From: Gordius sp. MW1
Lineage: Eukaryota > Nematomorpha > Gordioida > Gordea > Gordiidae
DNA: 64,000 nt
Assembly (NCBI GenBank): GCA_964036665.1
Contig: OZ038526.1
Coordinates: 28,024,001 to 28,088,000 of the forward strand
Reading direction: 5' to 3'
Part shown: positions 22,261 through 33,571 of the stretch, one piece after another
Position numbering within the stretch: the first letter of the stretch is position 1
Layout of the letters: each line of letters begins with the position of its first letter
Made by a program: the position numbers and the translations under genes
The notes under the pieces: model-generated
Seen by the model: the letters and a program-made list of their open reading frames with translations, nothing else
What the model was told of the DNA's origin: nothing
The model's database searches: none

Positions 22261-23870
22261 ATCAAATAAATCACTAAATCTAACCCGAAAATGTGTGAAG
22301 TTGTGGTTTTGGAACACTATCCATCCATGAAAAACAGCCGAATGAGATTTAATGATGTGATTTGCCAATCGGCTATGGAAAACAATATTGGTAGAAGTAT
22401 CCTGAGAGAGGAGGTAACCCAAGATCAGTGGAATAAGATGGAGGCCCTAATACCAGATCTGCTGAAATTTTAGATTATCAAAGGCCCTTGGTCAAAACAC
22501 CTTTGTACTAGTTTATCAGGGAGTGAGTTATTTTCACTGGACATCAGCAAAACAGAAGCTATACATAAGTCATTAGAAAGTCGATTGATGTTTGTATCAA
22601 GTATAATACTATTCTTTTTTTAAATTCGCTCATTGCTTGAGCTGTTAGAATTAGTTCAACCTATTTTATTAGCCAAAATGTGACTTTTCTACAACTTTAA
22701 GTAACACAAAAGTGCCTAAGTAAATAAGCAAACTAGTTGTTCAAAATTATGTAATGAAACATTGAAAACATTTTACAATTGAGTTTGTTAACTGTTTTTG
22801 GCAGAATATATTTATTTTGAAATACAATCTGACCATCATTTGTTAACTGAATAAAATGAGTTTCTAAGTATAGGGCCCTGCTCCCCTTACTTAAAAGCTT
22901 AACACAATGAGTTTTTTATACAAAAAATTTTTTGCTTATAAGCTTAAAAAATAGGATCTTAAAAAATCTGTAATTTATAAAACATGATTATATGCTAGGT
23001 AACTTAATTCTTAGAATTATATATGGAATTGATTTCCATTTTTTAATTTAATTTATGTGAATACTAAAGTTTTGGTAGTTTTGATATGAATTAAATTTTT
23101 GATGTTATATGATCTCTTATTGTTTCATATAGATATATTGTTCTTTTATTATAATTATATGCTAGGTTAAATAATTATGAAAATTAAGGGTGATCTAATT
23201 TCTAATAAATGTCAAAGTTGCATATTTGTTAGGATTATATTCTATGTTAATTTATTAATTGTTTCATAGTATAACAGATTTGTAATCTTTAGTAGATGAA
23301 AGTCTTAAACCTGGCTTAATCTATTCTATAGTATTTAATTTTATATTTTTAACCACTTAAATATTAGAATAATCCTACTGGGTATCAATCACACATTATA
23401 TTAATTTAAACCTTAGAAATTTAATTGTCATTTATTAATACTGTTGAGCCTCTTTATTATTTATAATTTATCCCTATTTGAATATTTTTTTTTTTTTTTT
23501 TTTCTACAATATAAAGAAACGCTAATGTTAACTTATATCCAAATTTTTTTTAATATTGAATTTTATAAATAACAATCAATTGTAGTATTTTTTGATTATT
23601 TTACCTTCTTTAGCGCTTATAATCCTGATTAATTTGCAGATTGTTGGTCTTTATAATTTATTCCTAATTCTAATTTATAATTAATTTATTTACATTTACA
23701 ATAATTAAGCATGGAAATTATATCAAATTTATGTTAACCATCCAGTATTAGCTTTAAATAGTATAGCTTCTTTATTACAATTTATCGTTGTAAGAATTTT
23801 AATTATTCAAATCTTGATAAATAATTTAAAGTAGTTTGAGTACTCTTGCAATCCTATCTCACATATTTCA
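22261..23870. other. AT-rich intergenic stretch
   Basis: No gene recognised. Overlapping open frames of 60-99 codons on both strands near 22123-22473 have no motif. A T-run of about 19 lies at 23486-23505. Confidence 0.5.
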
Positions 23871-23879
23871 AAGTTAGAA

Positions 23880-26800
23880 GTCTATCCCCTAGACATAAGG
23901 CGTCAATACTAATATACCGAGATAGGGACTAACCCCTTCCCACGCATTTACATTATTCGCACTAATATTCCTTCTCAATGGGTGGTCCGGACTTGATATC
24001 TCTCCCTCCTCCCACTCCCTATTCTCACGCTTACTACAGGCAGAAATCCTACCCATCTTACTATGGTTGTTTATGCTTTTCCTTTTTACCCCCAACCCCC
24101 TCCCCTTCGAGAGTATTCTCTATGTGCAAGACAAGAAATAGCTACTCTATATTATACAAATTTATTATTCTCCTGCTCACGCTCCCGGAAGAAATCTGGC
24201 GTCATTACCCAAATATGAATTTAAAAATAGGTCGAGGCGCCCTCTTATTGTTAAAATATTTCCCTACAAATATGGGGTTATTACCATTAATCAACTGCCT
24301 GTACAAATACTTTCTAAAATGCTATAATATATAAAAACTTTTACCCTAATTCACCACACTTGATGATAATGTCTAACACTCTCAGTGAGTCTATTAAATT
24401 TTACTTCGGAAATAAAGATCAATTTATTAAACGGGTTTAATTCTGTCCCGACTCTACAATGGAATTTGCTACGGGCCGAGTCGGATTTCTTTGTTTAAAA
24501 TGGTCGAGCACGCAATCCCTTTATTATGCTCCGACGGAATGTTGTCCCGACATCATTTCTATAATTTCAAGAAATGTAGGCTCAAGAGTTCTAGTTACAT
24601 TGGAAAGATATAGTTTTTACGGGCTTTAATAAGTTAAGGTTAGAGTAAATAGGCTATTATGGGTACGTCTAGTTATTGCCTCTCCGTTTTAATTTTTGCC
24701 TGGTGTCGTTGTTTTAAAAAAATAAGATTTTCTATTGGCGTTAAAGCTGTTGCCCCGTTCCCCTCCACGTCTATTTCTTGCGAGCAGTCATAATGTAGCT
24801 ACTCTATTTTTAACAAATATATTATTCTCCTGCTTAATGCTCCTGGAAGAGATCTCCTTCAATACTAATACGCACGATAAATACCAGAGGGAAGTAGATT
24901 GGCGCCTTCTCTATAAGGATAAGTCTAAGCCCACCCCTCTTCAAAAAAGGTCTTATTTATATTCAGTAATTTAAATACATTCTCACTTCTGAATTTTTAA
25001 CATTATACGAAACACAACTACGTTTGATTTCAATACCTTTCATTTCTGCCAGCTCATTAAGGATTAAAATTCATTGTTAACTCGGTTCCATTCCACCCCG
25101 ACTTTCAAACTCTTATCCTCCAATTATAATGATATTAAAACTCGGATCTTTAAATACCCAAACGCTAAGGGAACCAGGTTCCTTGCAGGCCCTTACTTTA
25201 TTTGCCTCCCACCACTGCATCCACATTTTCTGCGTCCAACAAACAAGATACCCACATCGAAAAGTCCTCCCCGTTAACGATTATGTTTTTTACGCCACCG
25301 AGTCTGGCCAAGAATCTGCAACAGGGGTGGGTACATTTATCAAACGCGACCTCAAGGTTATTAGCGTTGACTACGTGAACAATAGACTTTTAATCATTCA
25401 CCTACAAATAAAAAATCGGTGTGTTTCAATTTTTAACGTATACGCTCCCCCCTCTTCCAAAAATTTTCAATCGATGGAATCCCTCCTGCAAAACATCACA
25501 GATAAATTGAAAGCTAAACATATTAATATCCTCGTTGGTGACTTCAATGCCTCCGTCCAACGATCACTGGGGGATAATAAATTGGTAATTGGCCCTAATT
25601 CTATAGGTCCGACTAACCGAAATGGCAAACTGCTCAAAAAATTCTGCCACAATCACAAACTAAAGATAACCTCAACTTTTTCCGACCTTCCTCTAGAAAA
25701 CCTAATCACATACCAAAAAAACGAAAATCACCGAGGTACCCAAATTGATCATATAATATGCCAATTAAGAAACCACAAAATGATAAAGAACTTTCACACC
25801 ATTCAGCCTATCTTAAATACAGATCATTTTGTAATCGTAGCAGATCTCTTTATTAATCCCTCCTCTCTCCACACGTCAAAAAAACTTAAAAAATACCCAT
25901 CTGGAGCTAACATAATCAGAGACATCTCTCAGCTTGTGCCCTCATTACAAACAGCCTCGAAGTCACTTGGGGATCTTGCCCCTCTCTCAGTCAATGACCA
26001 TAATGACTTGCTAGCGAAGTTTTTTACCCCATCCCAGAGTAACCTTCATGTCAACATCAAGTCCTGGTTCTCCATCGATACCATTAATTTACTCGAGACC
26101 CGTTATAACGTTTTTAAGGATAAGACACTTAGAAATAAAAAAGCATGGGTCCAAGAACTCACAAAAAAGATCAAAGCTGCAATAAAAAAGGACAAGGCTA
26201 ACTACTTATCAAGCAAACTAAAAGAAGCAGAATCTGCGGCTCGTACTAACAATACACACACCCTTTACAAAATTCTAAGGAACATCACCGCAAAATTTGC
26301 CGATAAACATAACTACAACACAATACAAAATGAACACAGCTCCAACGATTCTTTGATCCAAACCGAGGCTTGGGAGAACCACTTTCGTTCCATTCTAGAT
26401 CGCCCTTACTCAATCCCCTGTTCTGACATATTCCTTGACTTTATTAACAACTTTAAAACACCGACCACCCCTTGTATCAGATTAGAACCTCCCTCCATGA
26501 ATGAAATAAAATCCGTTTTAAAATCCCTCAAACTTCATAAAGCTCCTGATGCAGACAGAATCACAGCTGAAGCCCTTAAGGCTGATTACACCCTGTCTAG
26601 CGAACTCTTGCATCAACTCTTCACAAAAATCTGGCAACAAGAGCTCATCCCTCACGCTTGGTCTACTGGTCTACTTAGTAAAATCTATAAAAAAGGAGAC
26701 CCATCTCTTCCCGACAATTATAGAGGGATCACAATCATAAATAACATTTCCAAGGTTTTTATAAAAATAATATACAGGAGGATTTATCCATTCATTGATG

Positions 26801-28047
26801 ATAATTTAAAAAGTAACCAAGCCGGCTTTCGTAAGTCTAAAACCACAATTGAACATATCCTTACCCTTAAAAATATTATTGACATCTCCTCTAAATCTAA
26901 ATCACCTTTAGTGCTAACATTTGTCGACATTCAAAAAGCTTTCGACTCCCTCTCCCATCTTTACATATGGGAATCTTTATGCCTACTAGGAATTCCAAAA
27001 AAAATTATTAGACTTATTTTCTTTCTCTACAAGGATATGAAAGTGGTCATAAAACATCTACACCACCGCTCAAACCCGATCCAAGTCAATTTAGGAGTTA
27101 GACAGGGATGTCCACTATCTCCTCTACTATTCATTACGGCAATGGATCTCATAATAAAAAGATCCACCCTGCCTTTCGACGGTCTCCACATGAACGGCAC
27201 CAAACTGTCTTCACTGCTTTTTGCTGACGATTTATGCATCGTATCAGATTCAATTCTTAAAACACAGAACTTTGCCGATAGGTTCGTCTTAGAATGCAAG
27301 AAAGCCGGTTTAATAATTAACCCAATCAAGTCTAACATGCTAACTATTAACTTACCCCACCAAAATACTACCTTGATTATCAACAACACATTAGTTCCCT
27401 TTTCAGATTCAATAAACTACTTAGGAGTGACCCTTTCTTCAGATACATACTCCCACCAAGATGCCTCTAATAAAATAGCTAAAGCACTAAAGAGATTTTA
27501 TTCCTGCTATTCGATCTGGAAATCTCACGAACTAGCTCTACCAACCCGCCTCCGTCTATTCAAAACCACCATACTACCGGTATTCCTCTATGGATGCGAA
27601 ACGTGGTCCCTAAAAGGCCCGACTCTTAAAGCTGCCCAAACCAAACTTAACAAAATGCTAAGAATAATTTGTAAAATATTCTACCCAGTTGTAATTAGCA
27701 ACCCAAACCTTTGGACCCTTTGTGAAATCCCTCCCATTAAAAACATAATAATATCACGGAAGTGGAACTTCTTAGCCCACCAGACTAGACGCAATGGACT
27801 AAACATTTGCTTAAGATCAATACTATGGAGACCGCCCCAACTAAGAAATCTAAAATGTCGAGGATCCTGGATCCACAAAACTTTCTCTGAACTCCGCTCT
27901 CTCAACCACGAGTGGAATACTATAATCCCCATAATGCAAAACAGATCCGCTTGGAAAACCTTCTCTGCCTCCAATTTCCCCACAAAGTATCCCCTCCCGG
28001 CCGCCTCAACTTCGAATAGTCTCTCAACTCTACTACATCCCAGATAG

Positions 28048-28116
<69 letters not shown>

Positions 28117-28445
28117 AGCCTGAGTTCTGGGTTTCAAACTAGTTAACCATGGAGAACCTTCTAGGCCTTACACCGAAATCTGAGTGGATAATCGGTAGCC
28201 CCTCAACCCAACTGCATCGTAAATAAGCCCCAATCCGACGCCCAAACTAGCTAACCAGGGATGGAGAGCCTCCTAGCGAGTACCACAATCTGATTGGAGA
28301 AGCGGTAGCTCCTCAAACCAACCACATCGGAAAAACACTTTCTTTCCACACCATCGATCCGTGAGCCCGAGGCCGACGCTCTAGCGAACAATGGAAAACC
28401 TTCAAGTCCTCTTACCGCAATCTCAAGGAAGTGTCGTATCCTTAA
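23880..28445 (+). mobile_element. Apparently intact RTE-like LINE, full-length candidate
   Basis: Stands out as C-rich on the plus strand. A leader of about 1.25 kb holds a direct repeat (24139-24197 and 24795-24853, sharing TAGCTACTCTAT and TTATTCTCCTGCT). A single long ORF follows (25129-28047), then (AT)n, a T-run of about 60, and a 3' region of three degenerate copies of a unit containing ACTAG/CTAGC..AACCA..GGAGA..CC..CTAG (about 28122-28441). Ends are estimated from composition; no target duplication was confirmed. Distinct from the decayed family A LINEs. Confidence 0.75.
25129..28047 (+). CDS. LINE polyprotein: endonuclease plus reverse transcriptase, 972 aa
   Basis: One uninterrupted ORF. 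N-terminal exonuclease-endonuclease-phosphatase domain (about 1-240): SLNTQTL at 7-13, VQQTRY at 36-41, GDFNA at 137-141, QIDHI at 205-209 and TDH at 231-233. Position 38, which is the metal-binding Glu of the QETxW motif in active relatives, is Gln. The reverse transcriptase domain (about 440-760) has FVDIQKAFDSL with D600, LGVRQGCPLSPLLF, and FADD at 698-701. The C-terminal part has LYGCETWSLK. It would nick target DNA and copy its own RNA there. ATG at 25129 lies just before the endonuclease, with no ORF1, as in RTE-type elements. Lack of stops over 2.9 kb suggests recent activity. Confidence 0.92.
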   Translation: MILKLGSLNTQTLREPGSLQALTLFASHHCIHIFCVQQTRYPHRKVLPVNDYVFYATESGQESATGVGTFIKRDLKVISVDYVNNRLLIIHLQIKNRCVSIFNVYAPPSSKNFQSMESLLQNITDKLKAKHINILVGDFNASVQRSLGDNKLVIGPNSIGPTNRNGKLLKKFCHNHKLKITSTFSDLPLENLITYQKNENHRGTQIDHIICQLRNHKMIKNFHTIQPILNTDHFVIVADLFINPSSLHTSKKLKKYPSGANIIRDISQLVPSLQTASKSLGDLAPLSVNDHNDLLAKFFTPSQSNLHVNIKSWFSIDTINLLETRYNVFKDKTLRNKKAWVQELTKKIKAAIKKDKANYLSSKLKEAESAARTNNTHTLYKILRNITAKFADKHNYNTIQNEHSSNDSLIQTEAWENHFRSILDRPYSIPCSDIFLDFINNFKTPTTPCIRLEPPSMNEIKSVLKSLKLHKAPDADRITAEALKADYTLSSELLHQLFTKIWQQELIPHAWSTGLLSKIYKKGDPSLPDNYRGITIINNISKVFIKIIYRRIYPFIDDNLKSNQAGFRKSKTTIEHILTLKNIIDISSKSKSPLVLTFVDIQKAFDSLSHLYIWESLCLLGIPKKIIRLIFFLYKDMKVVIKHLHHRSNPIQVNLGVRQGCPLSPLLFITAMDLIIKRSTLPFDGLHMNGTKLSSLLFADDLCIVSDSILKTQNFADRFVLECKKAGLIINPIKSNMLTINLPHQNTTLIINNTLVPFSDSINYLGVTLSSDTYSHQDASNKIAKALKRFYSCYSIWKSHELALPTRLRLFKTTILPVFLYGCETWSLKGPTLKAAQTKLNKMLRIICKIFYPVVISNPNLWTLCEIPPIKNIIISRKWNFLAHQTRRNGLNICLRSILWRPPQLRNLKCRGSWIHKTFSELRSLNHEWNTIIPIMQNRSAWKTFSASNFPTKYPLPAASTSNSLSTLLHPR

Positions 28446-28830
28446 TATTTAATATTTATATGCTTATATTAGTCTCATGTATGGTCCGCTTTTGCTTATA
28501 CTTTAGTGCTTCTTACTAACAGTACTGACCTTCGCTTTAGTATACTAACAAATTAACCACTAACCTACTAACAACTGAACACGTAACCTTTGGTTAGCGT
28601 GGCCCGAGATGCACCAATGGTGTTAGATGGGACTCAATCTTAGCTTGCCGATTTAGCTAAGCTCTTGTTTGTCATCGGGGCTTATACATACATACATACA
28701 TACTAAATCTAACCCTAACCCTTGCCTATATTACATTTTGCCTAGATTACATTAAATTTACAAAATAAACGATAATAATATTTACAAAATAAAAGATAAT
28801 AATATTAGAAAACTTACCAAACGCGGAGGG
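28446..28830. other. Spacer with a CATA microsatellite and telomere-like words
   Basis: Holds (CATA)n at 28685-28702 and then CTAAATCTAACCCTAACCC followed by TTGCCTATATTACATTTTGC, which is also found in both 2-kb repeats at 41.6 and 45.4 kb (see that entry). No coding content. Confidence 0.6.
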
Positions 28831-28837
28831 TTATAAC

Positions 28838-28849
28838 TGCGCATGCGCA
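28838..28849. promoter_or_regulatory. NRF1-type palindrome TGCGCATGCGCA
   Basis: Perfect 12-bp palindrome containing GCGCATGCGC, the consensus of the NRF1 activator of nuclear genes for mitochondrial proteins. It is 259 bp upstream of a putative mitochondrial-protein exon. The only other copy noted in the window is at 19663-19674, before a MULE relic, so a repeat origin is possible. Confidence 0.5.
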
Positions 28850-29108
28850 TAAGCAATTCTTGCCTGTATTACGAAATGCACATATTACGATTTGCACAGA
28901 AGTGGAATTTTTCCTACAAAATGGCAGCTATTTTGGTTTCTGACTGATTTCAATAGTAAAAATCAGCTGTTCGGCAGTCTATGGTTTTATTAGTCTATGA
29001 GCAATGGCATTATCGTAGCTTCGGGATTCTGCGTTTTCGGGGTTAAGCCTATATCCCCTTTTTTCGATATTACGCACCTTTACTTTGAAAAATCCTTTCT
29101 AAATTAAG

Positions 29109-29207
29109 ATGACATCCAAAATTGCGCCTGTTCTAATCAAGCGCTTTTCAACCTCTGCACGAAGATTTGATGACAAATTTACAAATTTGAATGATCAAAT
29201 TGGGGCG
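29109..29207 (+). CDS. Putative first exon of a mitochondrial protein
   Basis: ATG opens a 33-codon frame starting MTSKIAPVLIKRFSTSARRF and continuing DDKFTNLNDQIGA, then a strong donor GTGAGT in phase 0. The Arg/Lys/Ser-rich, acid-free first 20 residues fit a mitochondrial targeting peptide. The sequence is less AT-biased than its surroundings. I did not recognise the protein and found no convincing second exon before the window's next repeats; the following intron may exceed several kb. Alternatives are a retained pseudo-exon or a chance frame. Confidence 0.5.
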
Positions 29208-30480
29208 GTGAGTTTTTTATTTTGGTTAGTAAATTGTAATATAGAATTTGCCATTTGGAATTAAAAATCATAGACTACTTTGTCTGGGCATTACAATATT
29301 CTTTGCTATACCTTTTGGATTACCGTTTTATGTATTGCGACACCATATGCTTAGAGGAACTAAATGAAATATAAATTTAGTGTGTTAATTTATATGCTTA
29401 AATTATATCAAAATGTCTAAATTACATATTAAAATGATTGTTTATTTTGGTATTGAATAATATAAAATAGTATTGCAAAATGAATTTTATGTTAATCTAT
29501 TTGCATTACCTGTTCCAATTAGCAATTTTTTATACAGCTCTAATACAAAGAATTAATATAGGGAGTGATCCTAAAGTGTGCATGTAATTTTATTATTTAC
29601 AAATTCGAATTAATATAATATGTGTCAGAAATGTTATGTCTTCACTTTTTTGATTTGATTGTATGACCTAACTAAAATTCATATTAAATTTAAATCAAAT
29701 TATATATTTAGTTTGTTTATTAAATTCCATAACTCTAGTTTCTTGGCTAGTTAATAATTTATATATCTATAATTAAAATTGAAAATAAGTGTTTTTACTA
29801 AAAATATTAATTTAGAAGGCAATTAGCTTTTTAATATGCCATTGTAAAATTCATTATTTTCCAACTAACAATCTTGCTATCGTTTAAACAAGGCACATAT
29901 GGTAAGCATATAGTTTTCCTTATGCCTACTTAAGCCCTTCTGATCTAATAATTTTAGAACATTATATTCTATGACTAAATAATATTTATTCTGGTTTGCC
30001 ATAATTATGCTATTTGAAAAATGGTTGCTTTTTTAGTGTCATATTGATCTTATCTATCAAATGTTGCATGTTGGATTCCAACTTAAAAAAGGATACTTAT
30101 GCTATATAGGCAGAGCAGGTTCTTAAATTATTCCCTTCTCCTGTATTTTTTTGGATGTTATTTAAATGCTCAGTAATAAATTAAAAAATGCTCGTTAGAA
30201 TGCAGTATTTTATTATTAAGCCTAGTTAAAAATTTGAAATTGCAATAATTTATTATAATTTTTGATATTAATCTATTATGCACATATATTTACTAAATAT
30301 TATTTAGTTTTAATTGTTATGCAATTTTTGTTTTTAAGAATTTTAACAAAACGAAGCTTTTTAATTTGAATTTAATGATCATTTAGTGACTTCCATCAGC
30401 ATTTTAAATGATACTGCTTGGATTATAATCATGGCTGAGCTTGATTGACATTGATACATAGATTTAAATAAGAATTTTAG
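29208..30480. other. AT-rich sequence, possible intron
   Basis: No repeat boundary or exon recognised. If the 29109 exon is real, this is the start of its intron. Confidence 0.4.
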
Positions 30481-31029
30481 AAATAATTTAATTTGTCAAA
30501 TAATAATAGGGACAATTATCATTGTCCATTTATAGGGCTATATATAAATATTAAACAAAAATGGGTGGGTTGAGGTGTCATAAAAATATTTAAAATTGTC
30601 AACTTATCTTGGTCACAATTGTCATTGTTTGCTTTTATAGAGCTAAATAAATTTTTTTTTTAAATATCAGTTAGCCAAGGTGTTATAAAATTAGTTTAAA
30701 TCTAAAATAGATATATCGGCCAAACTTGGTGACATTGTCATTTAAAGAGCTGAACAAATTTATTAACCCTCGAGAGCATTCGTGAAAATTCCGAACGCGA
30801 GAGCATTCGTGGGGTATAATTGACTCCATTTTTTAACTTCTTATAACTTTTATAGTATTATTTTTAAACCTTTCAAATTTTAAACATGTGTTTATAAAGG
30901 TCTTAAGATTGATGGTATAAATTTTGATATGAATCTAAACAGGGGCGTAGATAGAATTTTTTTTTGGGAGGGGTTTTGATTAATTGAAAAAATATTAAGA
31001 AAAACATAATTATACCTATACAATTTCGA

Positions 31030-32340
31030 ATTTGTGAAACTTTGCAAGAATCTGCAATACCAAGAATTAAGACATGCGCAGAACTAGAGTTGTTAAATTG
31101 CTAACTTGCTTCAACTCCAGACGCGAGCACGCACACTAAGTTGCTTCATATGGTCGTTAGCACAATATGTGCTCGCTGTTCGGTGCACTAGGCAGAACAG
31201 TAGCATATAAAAATGCTCGAGGGCCGAGCAGAAACTCGATCAAATGGTAACTGGAGTTGAAGCAAGTTAGCAATTTAACAACTCTACGCAGAACAATGAA
31301 TATTAATTGCTGTGGGATAAATACTTCTAATATGTGTTTGAACACCATTTTTCAACCCACTCATGGCTGGAGCACCATCATAACCTTGTCCTCTCAATTT
31401 TGTTGTATTTATTTTGAGATCTTGTAAAGCCTTTAAGATGACTTCAGAGAGGCCTCTTCCAGTCATATCCTTTATATTTACATATAATAAAAAGTGCTCT
31501 TTCACACTTATAGGTGTTGATTTCACATCCAAATACCGAACAACTAAAGAAAATTGTTCATGGGTTAAAATATCAGCATTCTATCTGCTAATATTGCAAA
31601 AAAGGAGCATTATTTACTTCTTCTACAATTTTGGATTGAATCATGTGTGATATTATGCCATTAATTTTATTTTGAATATGAGGAGATATATGGCTTGCAT
31701 TTTAGGGCAATCTTTTAAAGCCTGACAAACTTTCACTATGGTTTGATATAAATAGTAAGAGTTCTCTAAAATTCCCTTCATTAGAGTTTATGTTTCTTTG
31801 AACTCGAAGTGGTAAAGCACCATAATTTATAGGACCTTTTAAAAAATTAATTAGATGTTTATACATTTTATACCTCTGAGAGGAATCCCTTGTTTTCCAC
31901 AGAAGATGACTGTTTCAATTATAACAATGAGTGCTTGTCTTAATTTATATGTATTTATTCATCCTATTTTCTTCTGATAATAAATTACAAATTGATTCTT
32001 TTTTATTGGTATAAATATTCCCCAATGAATAAAAAGTTTTAATTGAATGCTTATGATATTTAGCAGAAGCATGAGTTTCATTTTTGGAATGGACGTGTGA
32101 TTATTCCTGGTGAGATCCATACCCACCAGTTCTTTTCCCCATAATTACACAGAATTTACAAAAGGTCCCGTGAAGAAACTCAGAATATGCCAACCTTGGA
32201 TATTATTTCATCCAGGGATAATTAAATTTCAAATTACGTTTACCCTTAGGAAAGGCATATTCTGAATCTGGCTTCCAAATTAAATTAATAACTTTAATTC
32301 TTTCCATATTGTCTATATTTTATTTCAAAAAATTTCCTAT
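31030..32340 (-). pseudogene. hAT transposase, broken by stops and a MITE
   Basis: From 5' on the minus strand: SEFLHGTFCKFC and NETHASAKYHKHSIKT (TTF-type zinc finger region), then 31532-31284 with DMTGRGLSEVILKAL and LRGQGYDGAPAMSG ending INIHCSA, the conserved core of ZMYM1-like hAT transposases. The frame continues beyond the MITE as HVLILGIADSCKVS. Several stops make it non-functional. Confidence 0.88.
31085..31286. mobile_element. 202-bp hAT MITE with perfect 36-bp inverted ends
   Basis: Both ends begin TAGAGTTGTTAAATTGC and are identical, inverted, for 36 bp. Perfect 8-bp duplications CGCAGAAC lie at 31077-31084 and 31287-31294. The perfect ends indicate the youngest layer of this nest. 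It interrupts the hAT transposase just after the HCSAH codons. Confidence 0.95.
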
Positions 32341-33479
32341 ATTATAAATATTTATGTTCTCTGTTGAGATGGATTTAGTTGTAGAGGGAATGAAATCTTT
32401 GCCAATGACTAAAAGCATATAATTTAAATTTACTTAAAGGTCAGGTTTTGATTTTGAGCTGCAATTAATAACTTTTTGTGAGTTATTTTTTTGACACAGA
32501 AGTCAAGCATAGTACCTTTTCTTTTATTCATAGTATTAGAGGAATTCATAAAAGATGGCGGAAACTTTTTTATAACCCACAAGGAAAGTTTTGTACATTT
32601 AAGCGAAAAATACCCGTGTTCTTACAAGCTTATTTAAATAATTGCATGGCACTAATTTTGAAAAATTTATAATGTAAAGCAAAATAATTTTTTTTTATCC
32701 GCGGGAGGGGTTTCAACCCCAAACACCCCCTTATCTACGCCACTGAATCTAAATAACATTACAAAACTTATTAAGGATTTTCTGGACCCCCATTTTTATT
32801 TTGGTTATTTTAGAGCTTCCCCTCATTTTACCTCTTCACATCATATACCTTAAAATAAATCAAAATAAACGTGATTTTTTATTAGAAGAATGTTTAAAAT
32901 GTATTAAAAACACAAATTGTAAAAGAAATCATCAATGAAAATTGCATACATTTTTTCCAATAGAAAAAAACTTACGTGAGAGCATTCGTGGCGTACACAG
33001 GACCCCTGTGGCCTAAAAGATGCTATATTTTAAAAAGTAATGGGCCAAAAGTTATAAAATTTTCCTCAAACTTTGTTCTTGGTAAAATATTAGGCTACTG
33101 AAAAGGCTAGATCAATTCGGTTTTAAACGTGTTTTATATTTAAGTTATAACTATCGTGGGGTCCGTGGTACCCCACTAATGCTCTCGAGGGTTAACAAAA
33201 ACTGATGGGTTAGGGGTGTGATAAATTTATTAAAGCTAAATTTTTCAACCTATTTTGGTGACAATATATTTATTTTAAGGGGGGGGGGGGAGGGGTGTTT
33301 GCCACTCAACTTATTTACCAACTTTGATAGCTGTTAATTATTTCATTTTAAGAATTGGTAAATAAGTTTAGAATTAATATTTTTTTCTTATATCTGATGT
33401 ATAAAACGAAGTTCCGATTTACCTACCTCAATTATTTATAAGTTTATAAACTTTGTAATTTTCTCGTAACTCATAAACT

Positions 33480-33571
33480 TTTTTTTTTTTTAAGATAAAA
33501 TTTGTTTGTTGATATATATTTAAACATAATATTAAATGGTACAAATACATAATAATGATATTAAAAAAACA
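33480..33571. other. Short AT-rich join
   Basis: AT-rich sequence between satellite block 1 and the next retroelement fragment; a T-run at 33480. Confidence 0.3.

Larger units (their letters stand above)
30940..32745 (-). mobile_element. hAT transposon (ZMYM/DUF4371 type), decayed, nested
   Basis: Ends CAGGGGCGTAGATA and TATCTACGCCACTG, flanked by perfect 8-bp duplications AATCTAAA (30932-30939 and 32746-32753). Encodes a broken transposase on the minus strand and holds a younger MITE at 31085-31286. Inserted in the piggyBac MITE at 30767-33191. Confidence 0.93.
30767..33191. mobile_element. piggyBac-type MITE carrying a hAT insertion
   Basis: Flanked by TTAA on both sides (30763-30766 and 33192-33195), with inverted ends CCCTCGAGAGCATTCGTG and TAATGCTCTCGAGGG. 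CCCT next to TTAA is the piggyBac hallmark. Additional internal GAGAGCATTCGTGG copies lie at about 30801 and 32978. Without the hAT element inside (30940-32745) the MITE is about 610 bp and has no ORF. Confidence 0.92.
30481..33270 (-). repeat. Palindrome satellite, block 1 (interrupted)
   Basis: Degenerate copies of a roughly 120-bp unit containing GACAATTGTCAT, AGAGCTAAATAAAT, GGTTAGGGTGTCATAAA and TTAAATCTAAAAT-like words, at about 30500, 30600, 30690 and 33196. Orientation is opposite to block 2 (34235-35740). Interrupted at 30767-33191 by a piggyBac-type MITE. Confidence 0.75.

Noticed and set aside
25074-27983. Other open frames of 60-120 codons across the intact LINE
   Set aside because: Shadows of the 972-aa ORF in other frames.
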